Shown here piece by piece: positions 47,941 through 63,464 of a stretch of 64,000 nt of DNA; within the stretch, counting starts at the first letter, position 1; the number at the start of each line of letters is the position of its first letter. This DNA comes from Homalodisca vitripennis. Lineage: Eukaryota > Arthropoda > Insecta > Hemiptera > Cicadellidae. Location of the stretch: the NCBI RefSeq assembly GCF_021130785.1, contig NC_060214.1, positions 958,501 to 1,022,500 of the forward strand, in the 5' to 3' direction. The notes beneath the pieces are model-generated. The model did no database searches, was not told where the DNA came from, and worked only from the letters and a program-made list of their open reading frames with translations. Made by a program: the position numbers and the translations under genes.

Positions 47941-49649
47941 CAGATGCGGTATTTCATCCGTGGTGTGAATCGTAAACGAGTTTATAAGACAAATCACGTT
48001 TGATTAAACATTTATAAACTGTTCTTTTCTTGTGTGGTAATGAAATCAGTGACTTTAAGAAATAAACTATTCACTCTTGAAGCTCAAACGACTATTATAT
48101 GAATATTTGTAGTTAAATAAGTAATATTACAATAAATAATACCAAAAGTTTTAAATTATTAATATAACTTTTATATATAGTTTGTATACTAAATATTAAG
48201 CCACATAATTTAATGCATCCAAATGTTCAATTATCTATTATTCACCTTACGTATGTATTATAATGTGCTTAATGTATTAAAAGTTTTTATTTTTCGCAGA
48301 TTTGTTTCACGATATAATTTTTTCAGTAAAAAGTATTCCTATCTTATAATATTTTAAACTTTTTAATTAATTTACATACTCCCAAAAATAATAAGTAAGT
48401 AAATAAAAAAATAATTATATCTAGAACTAAGGATTTTCTTCAGGCGCTTCTAATTTGTATTTGAAATCTACCCTTTTATGTCAAAATCTCATGGTATGTG
48501 TGTATACGTGTTTTTTATTCTATCATATTAACCTACAGGACCAATTGTACTGAAATTTGAAACGGATATGTGTAGGGTCCCTTAGGTCTATTCCTTTTCA
48601 AAAATATTTCCTATTTAAATCACAGGATGTCTCAGACTACCCGACTCAAATTTTAGAAGCCAAACGGCTAACTGAAAATGTATATTTTAAACGTATATCC
48701 AACCCAACAAACCACAAATAACTGTTTTTAAATTATTGCATTTATAAAAAATACAGTGTCCCAAGAACGGGCTCCATGTTTGAATCTCAAAATTTTCAAA
48801 AGTACGAGTATACAAACGTCACCTTATATATCATTCAAATGGTTCTAAAGATCCTAAAAACTTTGGCAAAGACAAAATTAATATTGTCATTTTTTATTGC
48901 CGCTCCTGATACAAATCTACTACTACATGATACCTGGAATGGCCGTATTTTAATTCTTTCACTGTAAAAGTTAAATTTTAGTGTGAAATAACAAGAACCG
49001 TACACATTCAAACTGTAAGGGGGGATTTTGCACAATAAAATTAAAGGGTGTATATAACTTGACAACCTATATATTTAAAGTTCTTTTCTATCTCCAACTA
49101 ATACGGAAATGCGGCGAATAAACAGTAAATGTAGGTACAAAGTCAAAGTGTACTTTCTCTCTTTATAAATAACTAGGCAAAACGAGACCGCGTGTAATAT
49201 TTCACAATGATTATTTTTTAACAACAACGCCAGCACTACAAACTCACAAGACAGACACATGAGATACGCGCCTCTGAGAGTTCAATGAAAAACCCTCCTT
49301 AGCCTATAAATTATTTAGTTTGTATATCGGTGTAGAACCTTGATATACATATATAATACATGAAGTGTTACAGGCAGGCCAATTTTAGATATAGTTCCAT
49401 AGGAGGGAACATCGTGATTCTTAAATTATATACTTAATAATTAAATGTCAATGATACAAATATTTTTTTACTTACTATGTGAATTCCGAGGCAAGATTTT
49501 TGATTGTATAGAGAGAATAAATAATTTTCATTGAAACGCTACCAAATTTGAATCGAAGTGAACCATGTAATCAATTTAAGCTGAGATCTGAGTTGGAGTC
49601 GACGCGTCTATCTATAAAATTAATGCTGAAATCATTTTATCTGATGTTG
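47941..49649. other. AT-rich stretch, no gene seen
   Basis: No gene recognised. The part from about 48500 to 48700 has the look of an insect dispersed repeat (ACAGGATGTCTCAGACTACC) but I cannot name it. Confidence 0.45.
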
Positions 49650-50245
49650 CTCGGCTCCGATGTATCAGGGGAATAGAGACAGGTCAATCTGTAATCACAA
49701 CCAGGGGCAATATTTGTACTGTAATCCGCACGATGCTGTAGTTCAGTATTGCATACGATGTATCAGGGGAGTAGAGACAGGCCAGTCTATATTTATACCG
49801 AGAGGTAATATTTATACTGTAATCCGCACGATGCTGTAGTTCCATATTACATACGATGTATCAGGGGAATATAGACAAGTCAGTCTGTAATTCCAACCAG
49901 GGGTAATATTTATACTGTAATATGCACGATTCTTTAGTTCAATATTATATATTGTATCAGGAGAATAGATACATATCAGTCAGTAATTTAAACCAGAGGT
50001 GGTATTTATATTGTAATATGCACGATTCTTTAGTTCAATATTATATATTGATCAGGAGAATAGACACATATCAGTCAGTAATTTAAACCAGGGGTAATAT
50101 TTATACTGTAATATGCACGATTCTTTAGTTCAATATTATATATTGATCAGAAGAATAGAGACATATTAGCCAATAATTTAAACCAGAGGTGGTATTTATA
50201 TTGTAATATGCACGATTCTCTATTTCAATATTACATCCAATGTTT
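49650..50245. repeat. Tandem repeat, ~97-bp unit, 6 copies
   Basis: TGTATCAGGGGA-TAGAGACA starts at about 49661, 49759 and 49857, then diverged forms at 49953, ~50049 and ~50144. GCACGAT-CT-TAGTTCA-TATTA ends each copy. The later copies are more diverged from the first three. Confidence 0.93.
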
Positions 50246-50942
50246 CGAACGGTTTCAGTTATAGATACATTAAGAGGTTTCTTTTTTGTTGGAACTTGCA
50301 TTCCATTTGTAAGTGTAATGATTTATTCATTGAATATAAACATAACAATAGTTATTAAACAGTCTTGTTCTAATCTTGTAGTCTTTTCCCACCATAAAAG
50401 ACCATTTTAAAACGTGCAATGTTTTTCATACATATTCAAAATAAATTTAAATAAATTAGTTGTTAACTTTTTGGCCATTCCCCAATTTTAAGACATATAG
50501 CCAACATAAAAATCGTACAGTTTAGAGAATGAAATATATAGTATACAAATATAATATACAATCATTTAAAGTTGTTCACGTAAGACTTGGAAAAACAGTC
50601 TATTATATTAAAGTTTAAAATGTGTAACGTGGTTGGCCATGTCTCAATAAGCAAACAACGGTATAACTTTAAACTTGCCTTAGAAACAACATTTCGACCT
50701 TGTTAACCTGAGTTCTGGATCTCTTTGTGAACATTTTAAGAGAAGTCAGAGAAGTACATGCGACTTACTGTTGTTCCTTACTTAACAAATAAGTAAATAA
50801 ATAACTGTATATATTGCATTATGTTTATATTTGAAACCATCGTTACGTTGTATATTTAAAGATTATATCCTAAATGTTTGACTAAATATAACTGCACCAT
50901 ATAAAAGCAATAAGACAAAACCAAATCTACGACTCTGGACGC
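50246..50942. other. AT-rich spacer, nothing recognised
   Basis: No gene, RNA or repeat recognised. Confidence 0.5.
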
Positions 50943-51440
50943 ATTGATATATAATAACAATCAAGAGATACCCTGCCACAGTAATAACGTAGCAGCAAAG
51001 AACGACAGGGCTGTTAACTAACGAGAAGCGTGACACTGTCGAATTTACACCACGACCCCTCTGCTTGTATTGATATATAACTACAGTTAAGAGAGAACCT
51101 GCCACAGTGTGAAAACATAGAGGAAAGGTTAACTAAAGCGACGCGTGACACTGTCGAATCTACACCACGATCCCTCTGATTGTATTGATATATAACTACA
51201 GTTCAGAGAGAACCTGCCACAGTAAAAACATAGAGGAAAGAACGACAGGGCGGTTAACTAACGAAAAGCGTGACACTGTCGAATCTACACCACGATCCCT
51301 CTGATTGTATTGATATATAACTACAGTTCAGAGAGAACCTGCCACAGTAAAAACATAGAGGAAAGAACGCCAGTGCGGTTAACTAACGAAAAGCGTGACA
51401 CTGTCGAATCTACACCTTGCCCCCTCTGTTTGTATTGATA
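50943..51440. repeat. Tandem repeat, ~119-bp unit, ~4 copies
   Basis: TGATATATAACTACAGTT occurs at about 51070, 51187 and 51306, with a diverged copy at 50945. GCGTGACACTGTCGAAT and CTGCCACAGT occur in each. The 80-codon minus-strand frame is a by-product. Confidence 0.93.
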
Positions 51441-52079
51441 TAGAATGAGTTAACCTTTCTTTACAAACCCTTGGTAATCTCATTATTTTTAAGTTATGTC
51501 TTTCAGTAGAATAAAAAATTAATTTTAACTACGTGTAACTCTAGTACAAATAGAATTACATATCTAATTTAAACTCTTTAAGTGTGATTGTTCGATGCTG
51601 GTCAACACAAGCATATTATGCCATTGCAGTCTTGTGTGTGCGTGTGTGTGTGTGGTGTCTGTGTTTAGAGTTTACAAAAACCTTTATTTTTAAAAAATGT
51701 ACATAAATTTACAGAGTCAGGTGCTTGGAAGCACGTGTGACTTATAATTACAATAAAATGCAATACATTAAACAAAATATACATGCAGTTGGCAATTCAA
51801 TGTTTTTTTTTCTTATTTTTATGTTTTCTTCCACCATGGTGCACAAATACTATACTCTTACTATCAGTCCATAACATATACTTAATTTACTACTTATAAA
51901 ATCGAGATTTTAACAAGAACCATCTCACAAAAACGAAATAAAAAATTAATAACCATAAATATATTAAGTTTTAACAAATAAACAAATATATAAATAATAA
52001 AATATTAAATATCAAATATTAATTTTTGGCCAGAACACTTTCTATCTCTATGAACAACCCAAAACCGTAAGATCTACAA
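51441..52079. other. AT-rich spacer with a short TG run
   Basis: A TG-rich run lies at about 51632-51655. The rest is AT-rich with no gene. Confidence 0.5.
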
Positions 52080-52300
52080 ACAATATTCAAAATATTAACA
52101 AGCATAAATATATAAATAGATTTAACAAATAAATAATTACCAAAACAGCAATAGAGTATTATAAATTTCAAAAATATCAACAAGCATAAGTATATAAATA
52201 GATTTAACAAACAAATAATTATCAAAACAGCAGTAGAGTATTATAAATTTCAAAAATATCAACAAGTATAAATATATAAATAGATTTATCGAAAAAATAA
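52080..52300. repeat. AT-rich tandem repeat, ~82-bp unit, ~2.7 copies
   Basis: ATCAACAAGCATAAGTATATA at about 52176 recurs as ATCAACAAGTATAAATATATA at about 52258, and as ATTAACAAGCATAAATATATA near 52095. GCA-TAGAGTATTATAAATTT lies between. Confidence 0.85.
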
Positions 52301-52333
52301 GTATCTAACAGTAAATAACAAATATAAAATACC

Positions 52334-52335
<2 letters not shown>

Positions 52336-52421
<86 letters not shown>
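52336..52421. repeat. (TG)43 microsatellite
   Basis: An uninterrupted TG run of about 86 bases. Frames of repeated Cys-Val or Thr-His across it are artefacts. Confidence 0.98.
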
Positions 52422-53308
<887 letters not shown>

Positions 53309-54121
53309 GTACTAAGAGAAGTATAGTAGTAAAGACATTATGTGAGAGCATTAATAAGGTACTTTCTTCCCTCAGTAAAAGTGATGATGTGTGAATAGAG
53401 TTGCATGTCTAACCACATATACGTTTTAACTTATTTTTAAAAATTCTCCTTTTTTCTAAATTTTGAAAAACTATTACAAGAACCTTTATTAAATATACAT
53501 TATCCTTTCTTCTATTATCAATGTTTCCTATATTCCATTTCATGTGCAGAAATCCTGTTTAGGTGTTTTGTAGTATAATATATAAACACTAATAATTGAC
53601 GTTTAATGTTTTTCGAAATTAATGGTAAATCCAATTCGTATTATTATTAATTTTAAATAAAAAAATGTGAAAAGTGCTATTCTAGAATGTTTATTTCAGG
53701 CTTTTTGGTATGAATTTAAATATAAAGATATTTACCAGCTAAAATTGATCAGTTTATTTATTATCATTAAGTAGTATATTTATATTTCTATAAGCTTTAT
53801 AAATACCATTATAGGAGTTGTTTAAACTAAAGCAGATCATAATTCACTTACAAAAAGATTGCCTTTTACAGATCTCCCGACATGGATACATTTCAGACAG
53901 AGAAGAGTTTTCCGTTAAAGAGCGAGGTAATTAGTAAACCATCTACATTAATTACCTTTTATTATGGTCCAATGTAAGTCGTGCTTGGTGAACCTTAGCT
54001 TGATCTGAACACGGTTTAATGGGTTTAAAAGCGAAATACAATGTTTCCTTTTATAATAACTAAATTATCTGGATTAATTTCTTCAATTATAAACTCAGCT
54101 GTGGTCTTAGTTACTAAATTT
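53309..54121. other. AT-rich spacer, nothing recognised
   Basis: No gene or clear repeat. Confidence 0.5.
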
Positions 54122-54410
54122 TTCTATTCAATGAGCTGAAGTTGCATTGCCATATATTAACAACTGTTCAGTGAGCTGAAGTTGCATTGGCATACATAGA
54201 CAACGGTTTAAAGAACTTAAGTTGCATTGGCATCCATTGACAACTGTTCAGTGACCTTAAGTTGCATTGCCATCCATTGAAAATTGCTCAGTGAGCTGAA
54301 GTTGCATTGGCATCCATTGAAAACTGCTCAGTGAGCTGAAGTTGCATTGTCATCCATTGACAACTTTTCGGTGAGCTGAAGTTGCATTGCCATCCATTGA
54401 CAACTGTTGG
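54122..54410. repeat. Tandem repeat, 40-bp unit, ~7 copies
   Basis: GAGCTGAAGTTGCATTG starts at 54133, 54173, (diverged) 54213, 54253, 54293, 54333 and 54373. The remainder of each unit is a CATCCATTGACAACTGTTCA-like string. Confidence 0.95.
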
Positions 54411-55580
54411 TGCAAATCATTTTTATTGTTATTTATTTTCACAAATTGTATCTTATTATGTTATGGAATGGATGAGTCTGAAAATTCAAAGATAATATTT
54501 TATGAATGGAACGAGAAACTCTTACGACTTACTGGTAATAAACTATATGGATGTATTCTTGAAGTTTCTCTAAATAATCAACAAGTTTACAGAATTCTTA
54601 TAAATATATACCACCTGCTTTCGAAAATTAAAGAAATAAACTTAATAAAATTGAATATGTTGTTTATTCGATAAATTAAAAATTTTATTAGAACAAGAAA
54701 TGATTTTGAAACATGTTAATAGTGACATTGGATATGATCAATAACCATGTATGAAATAACATATAGATATTTCTACATATACGAGAACTCTTAACAAGTA
54801 ATTTTGAAACAAATTTAGAGATCCTCCATAAGTAATGTTTTACGTTTTATTTATACAGGACGATTTTGACTACATTAAGTATTAAGTAAAATATTTATTT
54901 ATTTAAATATTGTTTTTAATTAAATGTACTAATATTTTTCAAGTTTTTTAAGCTTTAAGTTGAAAACTGTCAATTTTAACAAATTTTTAATCGCCTTAAA
55001 AAAATATTATTTAAACATTTTGTTAAATTTCTTAATAATTACTTTATTTTACGAATAAAGTATCTAAAGTGCTTTTGTATTTCTCTGAATTATTAGAATA
55101 ATTTTTTGTTATTTAAAAATAATTTGAAATATTGAAATTTGAATGTTGAATAACAACAAAAGTGGAGTAAGAGTTACAATATACTGTATTATCTAATCAC
55201 ATGCACCTGCATAAAAAAACTGAAGAATTTCTCATGGCATGTGTATTTCATTCTTTACCCAGATAACGTGAGTACAATCAGATTAGTATGAGGTTCAACC
55301 AATTGTTATTTGTGCACGTGATTTACTCGTATGATATCTTTTAAAGATTTACTTACCAGTTTTACTATCACGTTTAAAATGCCTCAATACATCTAAAATG
55401 CAAGATATAATTTATTTGAAACAATATTAATGTATTATTATTAGCAAAACATTAAAAACGCAAATGACTGAGACGACTGGAAGTAACAATGTAACACAAC
55501 GCGGTGACAAGCTCGGCAATTTATTAACTGCGTCCGCTCAAAGTAAAAGACAACATCCTTCACAAAGTTGGCAATTTAGT
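54411..55580. other. AT-rich spacer, no gene accepted
   Basis: A frame over 54387-54674 starts with TTG inside the 40-bp repeat and contains a short hydrophobic run; it has no homology I recognise and was not accepted as a gene. Confidence 0.45.
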
Positions 55581-55582
55581 GT

Positions 55583-55960
55583 AAGAAGCTTTAGTGCTCT
55601 CAGAGGTGAGGAATAATTACACCTTAAAAAACAGCGTTGAGCTTTTCTCTGTTATACCTTTCACCTTGCATATCTACAGGTAGTAGCTTTACTGCTCTCA
55701 GAGGTGAGGAATAATTACACATTAAAAACCAGCGTTGAGCTTTTCTCTGTTATACCTTTCACCTTGCATATCTACAGGTAGTAGCTTTACTGCTCTCAGA
55801 GGTGAGGAATAATTACACATTAAAAACCAGCGTTGAGCTTTTCTCTGTTATACCTTTCACCTTGCATATCTACAGGTAGTAGCTTTACTGATCTTAGAGG
55901 TGAGGAATAATTACACATTAAAACCAGCGTTGAGCTTTTCTTTTCTATATATCTTTAATC
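55583..55960. repeat. Tandem repeat, ~98-bp unit, 4 copies
   Basis: GCTCTCAGAGGTGAGGAATA occurs at about 55595, 55693 and 55791, and as GATCTTAGAGGTGAGG near 55890. CAGCGTTGAGCTTTTCTCTG follows in each. The middle copies are nearly identical. Confidence 0.95.
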
Positions 55961-57455
55961 TTGTTAACCTACAATTAATATTCATTAGCACTGACAAAAA
56001 ACTAATCTAGCAGTATACCACATTAAATTTTTATATAATTTAATAATTTTACATGTTTTATAATTATAAATGGAATGTAATTATTTAAACATGTCTTTCA
56101 TTACGTTATAGTGTAAAACTTTGATTAAATTTAATAAAAAATATTAATTAATTCTTCCACTAAGTAATAGAGATATTATCCTGCAATGTTTTACATAAAT
56201 ACGATGGGAATAATTAAATGAATCTTAGTTAATTAAAACTGATGTTTTATTATAACTAGTGCTGTGCAATTAAAGAATTGAAATAAAAGTCAAGAAGTAA
56301 ATTGTTTTAATATTGTGCTATTAGAACTGTATTATAAACTGTCGTAAATGACGTACTGTAAAAATAAAAGAGTTTTCCATGAGTTTATAAACTTATATCA
56401 CAGGTCCAGATGACTGCTACACGTCAATGTGGTTTGAGAAATTCGAAATTGATACACAATTTAAAAGATTAGTAGCTCTAGATTACGTTTTACATAAATA
56501 TGATGTGCGTACTTTACATAAAAAAGTTAGGAGGGTGTAAGATTTTCTATCGTTATTTTTAGAGAGGGAGAAAGAAATTGGTTGTTGTAATAAAATTTCA
56601 TTTAATATAGATGTATGGGAAAAGTGATAAATTCCACATTGTATGAAAGTACGTGAGTTTTCTTATACCTTTGAATGGATAATTGACATTAAAAATATAA
56701 GTAAATAGTTCCAAGTGTTTTGGAAACGGAGAAAATCAGTGGATACATTAAGCTCTAAAGTAACGTACAATTTCAATCGAAAAATAAACATACAAGAACT
56801 GATTAAATTATATTTCTTCAGGTTAAGTATTTTTTTATGGACCCATAAGGTTCATGAGGAACCCGCGACTGAAGGCTTACTCTGTTATGCTCCGCCATTA
56901 TTACCTCAATCCATAACGTTATCCGTTCGACCAGTGTTTGATATTATTGTTATGGAAAGATCGTTGGTTTTACAAGGTTATGTGTCTTGCTCTCCACCTC
57001 CCTAGGTGACTGAGATCTGTCACCTGCGTTGAGCGGGGTTAGAGCGTCTAAGTTGGATTGAGCCTGCGTTAGTAAATACAACCATTCCGTCTTTCAGGAT
57101 GGAGGCGTGCTTCTGTTGTTTCGACTTTGTGTAGTCTCTACATTTTTATTTTTTAAGTAGAATATAAATTATTTTACTACTATTTCTTTGTGTTGATATT
57201 TATATAAAATTAAATACAAATTAACATCAATACAGTCTAAGAAGTGACTAATCATCCAGAAAATGCTTGAAGTTAAATGTATGTCACTAATTATAGAAAC
57301 AATTAATAACCAACAACAATTAATAACAATTAATAGGTGTTAATATTGTAGGTCTTAATAGTAAGGCGAATCACTTAAAAAGTTCTTGTCCGGGGAATGT
57401 GAAGGAAAGTCATAAAAATAGCAATACAAGCCACAGACCGACAACAGTCACCTCA
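55961..57455. other. AT-rich spacer with one GC-richer patch
   Basis: A GC-richer patch at about 56840-57130 holds a GGTGAC-TGAGATCT-GTCACC inverted repeat (near 57005-57024). The 96-codon frame at 56715-57005 has no recognised domain. Otherwise nothing seen. Confidence 0.45.
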
Positions 57456-57458
57456 AAC

Positions 57459-59066
57459 GGTAGTGAGGTGATTCTACAGTACGACTCAATAAAACCAGAT
57501 TATTGAAAACGTTATCTGTACTAAACCATACGACCTGATATTGTACGCTTTATAGTACACACGATGTTTATATGTTCAACACATCTCTCCGTCTCCTATT
57601 GCGGTAGTGAGGTGATTCTACCGTACGACTCAATAAAACCAGATTATTGAAAACGTTATCTGTACTAAACCATACGACCTGATATAGTACGCTTTATAGT
57701 ACGCACGATGTTTATATGTTCAACACATCTCACCGTCTCCTATTGCGGTAGTGAGGTGATTCTACAGTACGACTCAATAAAACCAGATTATTGAAAACCT
57801 TATCTGTACTAAACCGGACGACCTGATATAGTGTGCTTTATAGCACGATGTTTATATGTTCAACACATCTCACCGTCTCCTATTGCGGTAGTGAGGTGAT
57901 TCTACCGTACGACTCAATAAAACCAGATTATTGAAAACGTTATCTGTACTAAACCATACGACCTGATATAGTACGCTTTATAGTACGCACGATGTTTATA
58001 TGTTCAACACATCCATCTCACCGTCTCCTATTGCGGTAGTGAGGTGATTCTACAGTACGACTCAATAAAACCAGATTATTGAAAACGTTATCTGTACTAA
58101 ACCATACGACCTGATATAGTACGCTTTATAGTACGCACGATGTTTATATGTTCAACACATCTCACCGTCTCCTATTGCGGTAGTGAGGTGATTCTACCGT
58201 ACGACTCAATAAAACCAGATTATTGAAAACGTTATCTGTACTAAACCATACGACCTGATATAGTACGCTTTATAGTACGCACGATGTTTATATGTTCAAC
58301 ACATCTCACCGTCTCCTATTGCGGTAGTGAGGTGATTCTACCGTAAGACTCAATAAAACCAGATTATTGAAAACGTTATCTGTACTAAACCATACGACCT
58401 GATATAGTACGCTTTATATTACGCACGAGTTTTATATGTTCAACACATCTCACCGTCTCCTATTGCGGTAGTGAGGTGATTCTACAGTATGACTCAATAA
58501 AACCAGATTATTGAAAACGTTATCTGTACTAAACCAGACGACCTGATTTAGTACGCTTTATAGTACGCACGATGTTTATATTTTCAACACATCTCACCGT
58601 CTCCTCTAGCGGTAGTGAGGTGATTCTACCGTACGACTCAATAAAACCAGATTATTGAAAACGTTATCTGTACTAAACCATACGACCTGACATAGTGCGC
58701 TTTATAGCACGATTTTTATATGTTCAACACATCTCACCGTCTCCTCTAGCGGTAGTGAGGTGATTCTACCGTACGACTCAATAAAACCAGATTATTGAAA
58801 ACGTTATCTGTACTAAACCATACGACCTGATATAGTACGCTTTATAGCACGATGTTTATATGTTCAACACATCTCACCGTCTCCTCTAGCGGTAGTGAGG
58901 TGATTCTACCGTACGACTCAATAAAACCAGATTATTGAAAACGTTATCTGTACTAAACCGGACGACCTGATATAGTACGCTTTATAGCACGATGTTTATA
59001 TGTTCAACACATTTCACCGTCTCCTATTACGGTAGTGATGTGATTCTACCGTACGAATCAATAAAA
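57459..59066. repeat. Satellite array, ~143-bp unit, 12 copies
   Basis: CGGTAGTGAGGTGATTCTAC starts at 57459, 57602, 57745 and on to about 59030. Each unit has CAGATTATTGAAAACGTTAT, CGACCTGATATAGT and TTATATGTTCAACACAT. CAGTACG and CCGTACG variants are interspersed, and one unit has an added CCAT (near 58010). Confidence 0.97.
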
Positions 59067-59279
59067 CTATACATACATGTTGGGAAGTTATAAAGGAACA
59101 GCTATATTTATGGCAATATTTGAGGGAGGAACGAAACAATAGACAAAAACGTGCCCATTTTATGTCAGAGACGCGTAGAATAAAAATATTAAATATAGTG
59201 TAATCCAGGTGAGGTGACAGTCTCATTGTCTCATCAGATGCACAGTTATTGTTTCGATTAATTTATTTTATAGAAATGT
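59067..59279. other. Short spacer, nothing recognised
   Basis: No gene seen. The minus-strand frame starting here reaches back into the array and is not accepted. Confidence 0.5.
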
Positions 59280-59780
59280 TAGAAGATTTTGTTTTAATGA
59301 TACATGAGTACCTTTAGTCCTTCCATATTAGTGATATTATTGTTTCTAATGGTAGATAAGTAGTTAGTTATTGATCCCTCTAAATTGGTCAGATTATTTC
59401 TTTTAATGTTACATATGTAGATAGTTATTAGTCCCTCCAAAATAGTGAAATTTTTACTCTAATGATACATACGCAGTTAGTTTTATTAGTCCATACACAT
59501 TTTTGAATTCTTTGTCCCAATTATACATAAATAGTTAGTAAATGTTGTTAGTCCATCAAATTTGTGAAAATCGTGTTCAAACGATACATAATTAGTTAGT
59601 TTGTACTACCTCTAAAGTTGTGATATTATGGTTCTAATTATGAATAAGTAGTTAATTATTGATTCTACTACTCCATTCAAATTTATGAAATTGTTATTTT
59701 AATAACAGCTAAGTAATTAGATATTTGTCCCTCCAAATTTATGACTTTCTTGTCCTAATGATACGTGAGGCGTTACTCAT
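59280..59780. repeat. Degenerate tandem repeat, ~59-bp unit, ~7 copies
   Basis: The phrase ATAAGTAGTTAGTTATTGAT and worn forms of it lie at about 59355, 59413, 59468, 59527, 59587, 59643 and 59709, each followed by CCCTC-AAATT or CCATC-AAATT. The copies are much more diverged than in the other arrays. Confidence 0.75.
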
Positions 59781-62700
59781 TAGAGCCTTCTAATTTTGGA
59801 AGACATTTAAAAACCTCATGTGTTTATGGAGTTTGAAGTAAAATTTTCTTCTTAATGTTACAGGTTATATAAAACATTTTATATCCAAATATATCAAAAT
59901 AATTAATTAATCCTTTCTTTAGAATATACTACTCCTTTATTATCTCTAAAGCATTAATATTAATTTGTTTGACATAATTTAAGTTCTAACAAATAATTAG
60001 CAATAAGTATTGCAATTAAATAACATTAAATACCCAATACAGACTTTAGAAGACACAAGAATTACTCAGCTATTGAACGGAGAATGAATATGTAAACAAA
60101 AAGCTCAAATAAATAAATTTCCCTGAGTAAATATTTGCACTGCTTAAAAATGCAAATCTGTGTCGCTCTTTTCTCAAAAACACATCGTTAAATTCATAAG
60201 AGGAGAACATTTTTCATTTAGTTCAGGAATGCACGGTATACAGAATATAATATATACAGCATATACATTTAGGGAAATATGTCTATTATCATGTACACAC
60301 TCAGTATTTATTCATCCAATGATTAGTATTTCTACCGTCTCAATCATTATTCCAAGTTTGTTTCGTTATTTTCCTTAATCTAAATATTTCCTGAATAGTT
60401 TTGTATAACACCACTAGGAATCTCTCGGACATACAATACTTAACGCTTGTGCTGGTGGCTAATAGTGGTTCACAGCTCATAGTACGGACTGGGGGCAAAA
60501 CAATAATTTACTTTCTTTACAACATTTATGAACTACATGCAGGAAAGTCATAACCCCTCTCACCACCACCTGGTGTGCTGATGATGTTTTGATTCTTTAG
60601 TTCCTCTGTGCGCTCAAAGGAAATCTGTCTTCTATTGAAGTCGTTAACTTAAATTTTATCACTGAGATACGTATTACTTTTGTCATATATTTTGCAGCAG
60701 TTTAAGAGTTATAATTTTAAATAAATATTACTGATCGTGTATTTATTATAATTAACAAAACATAACAAACCGCGGAACAGAGCTGGGTTTATAGACGGTG
60801 ATGAAAACTCCTACGCGTCCCATTCAACGATATAGCTACCAAACGTTAAAAGGTGGGAGGCTAAAATAAACTTTATTCCGCTTTATACGAGACTGTCAGC
60901 TCATAAAATCAAATGACTTCCCTTTGTCCCTAACACTAGCTGCAGTTTGAAATGTTTGAAAGCTCTCACATTAGTGTTTTTGTACTGCCTCAGTAACTAT
61001 TGCGTCCGCTACCTCAGTTTTCCTAACCATTTCAACTATTTCTTTTGTCTAATGAAGTCAATTTAATGTCTTATTTACAATAATGCCTGAAGTATATATC
61101 GAATCTTTTGTTCCTCAATATTTATTTTACCTTTTTATCGTAAAAATGGAATAAGAATTAAAAATAAAAACTGTTTAATTAAATCAGTTTATTCAGATAT
61201 TGATTTGTCTCCGTACCTTACTAGTCCAGCGATTAATAGTAAATTCGTATTGTATAAGTGCGTAACTGGTTATTTCCTGAAATATAGGAATGTCTCGTAA
61301 GAAAGAATCGTCGACCGCGCTAATTTAGGTGAAGTCGAAACGGTAAGGTATCGAGAGAGTTAAGAACATAAAACACCAACCACCAGACCTAAACCATAAA
61401 TAAACCATATACGTACCGAATATTAGGCATCATTCATCACCTTTAGTTATGTGACAGAGATTCTACTGTTATTTATGTGCTTGCATATCTGAAGTTTTCG
61501 TATACAATTTAAAATACGAGAAGAGAACAATTTTTGATCGGTATTTATAACCCTTTCAATGTGGCAACCCCCTCCACGCGGTCTCGACTTCCTTCAACAT
61601 TAGCGTGGGAAGATATTTCGATATAAATAAAAAAAAAAAAAATCAACAATGTAAGTTAACTGTCAGGTCCCTGACTAATTATTATTTCTTTATCTCTCGA
61701 AGGTAGAATCAAAACCCGAGTCAGCCGGCTATATGTTGGCTGAGATTTATTTATAAAGAGACAAAGTGTGTACTTACATAATAATTACAGGATAAAACTG
61801 AAATAATCACGATGTGCTGCAGGTTTTGAATTGGCAGTCACATACGCTGGTAATTAATTATGGCATTGGGACACAAATTTTTGACATTTTAATATTTGAT
61901 GCCACGTCCATGATGTGAATATTCTATCTCTGTGCGATCGACATTAATAAACATTAATTGGGTTTAATATGAAAATTGACGTAATTATATTACTAGTGCA
62001 TGTGCATGGAATATAGTTAAATAAGACACTACTTTGGTTCTGGACTATATATTTTAATTTAATCCGTGTGTATTTGTTTCCAGTACAAGCAATATCCATT
62101 AATCGCATTTACTTAACTCTTTACACGAACTTAGTGTTAATGCTGCTGTAGCTCTCTTACTCTATAATACAGCGCAGGTATTTAAGTATAATGTAAGTAT
62201 AAATATTAATTTCAATGTTTAAGAGCAGCCTCGCACGAGGAACAAAGCGTCAATGTTAACCGCTTATGTAGTTGAATGGTTTACCAAATTGCACCAAATC
62301 TTCACATACTTATGGCTACGTATTACAATAAGATGTAGTTTTCATTAAAATCGTTTATTACCAAGAGAATTTTCATTGTATAAAGACGCAGCCTTGCGAT
62401 TTCAATCGTTAGATACATTTTCCTAAGTATGAAATCGACCACCTTCCAAATTAATTTGGTGGAGCTTTAATGAGTGGGTATCAAAAGGTTCAAATATAAA
62501 ATGATAATCTTTTCTTAGATCATATTTTTCTACACTTAATATAATCAATACCAAGCTTGATACAAATTTATACATGTAAAATATTACGATACAAGAATGT
62601 ATACAGTGTTTATGTTAATTAGTGAATAAATAATTGCATTAAATGATTGCACACATCATTATTGTCTTTATACATACAACTCTCAACGCTTTTCAATAAT

Positions 62701-63464
62701 TATTGCTAGAAAATCATCGTGGCTGCTTCTAAAATAAGTACCTTCTAAACGATTAAAGGGCTACAGGAAACTGCTGACCTCCCCACAATATAAGTCCGGT
62801 GGCTCGGAAGGTACTTTTAGGCGTTTCCCAATTAACTTATTAGCACGAGCCGAATTGTTGTTTTTACAGAAATTTAACATTAAATATAATTTATTTTTAA
62901 TTTTTAATAAACACGATGAACTTTAAGAAAATATACAGACATTGACTGCGTGGTTTTTACTTCCCCAGTTTAAAATGTTTTTTAAGAACGTTAAAAGTAT
63001 CGGGAGTAACCAGCTGTGCACTGTCCTTTACGTTATAGTCCATAAACGTAACATAGCTTTTATTTCCAAATTAAATTTAGGAATTTTAACTATGACAAGT
63101 AATGAGTAATATAATGCCAATATCATAAACGCCAAGTTGTTTTATTTAAATTTAATATATTATTTCTGGTTTAGTATCAGTTCTATAAAATTCTGTACCA
63201 ATATCTAACAAAACACTAATAAAATACTAATAAAACATGACCTTACACTGTTTAAAATACCACACGACGGTTAATCATGAAGTTTTTAAATCCTGGTCTT
63301 TGGAATGATTTCATGGAACTAAACTCATTAGTTAAGGTTCTATACTGTTGCTTTGTTGTATATTAGCCTTTAGTTTCATATATATTAAATAGTTTTAACC
63401 TAACAAGAACATTATAAATCCATTGCATAACAATGTAGATAAAATAACAGCAAGTGGTTTCAGG
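59781..63464. other. AT-rich stretch, no gene seen
   Basis: About 3.7 kb without a recognised gene. A 10-bp inverted repeat AAGTACCTTC/GAAGGTACTT (62737-62746 and 62806-62815) frames a GC-richer patch. 60070-60155 resembles 28785-28860. Confidence 0.5.

Noticed and set aside
54387..54674. 95-codon frame with a hydrophobic stretch that could pass for a signal peptide
   Set aside because: It starts with TTG inside a 40-bp tandem repeat and has no recognised domain; AT-rich sequence easily gives such hydrophobic runs.
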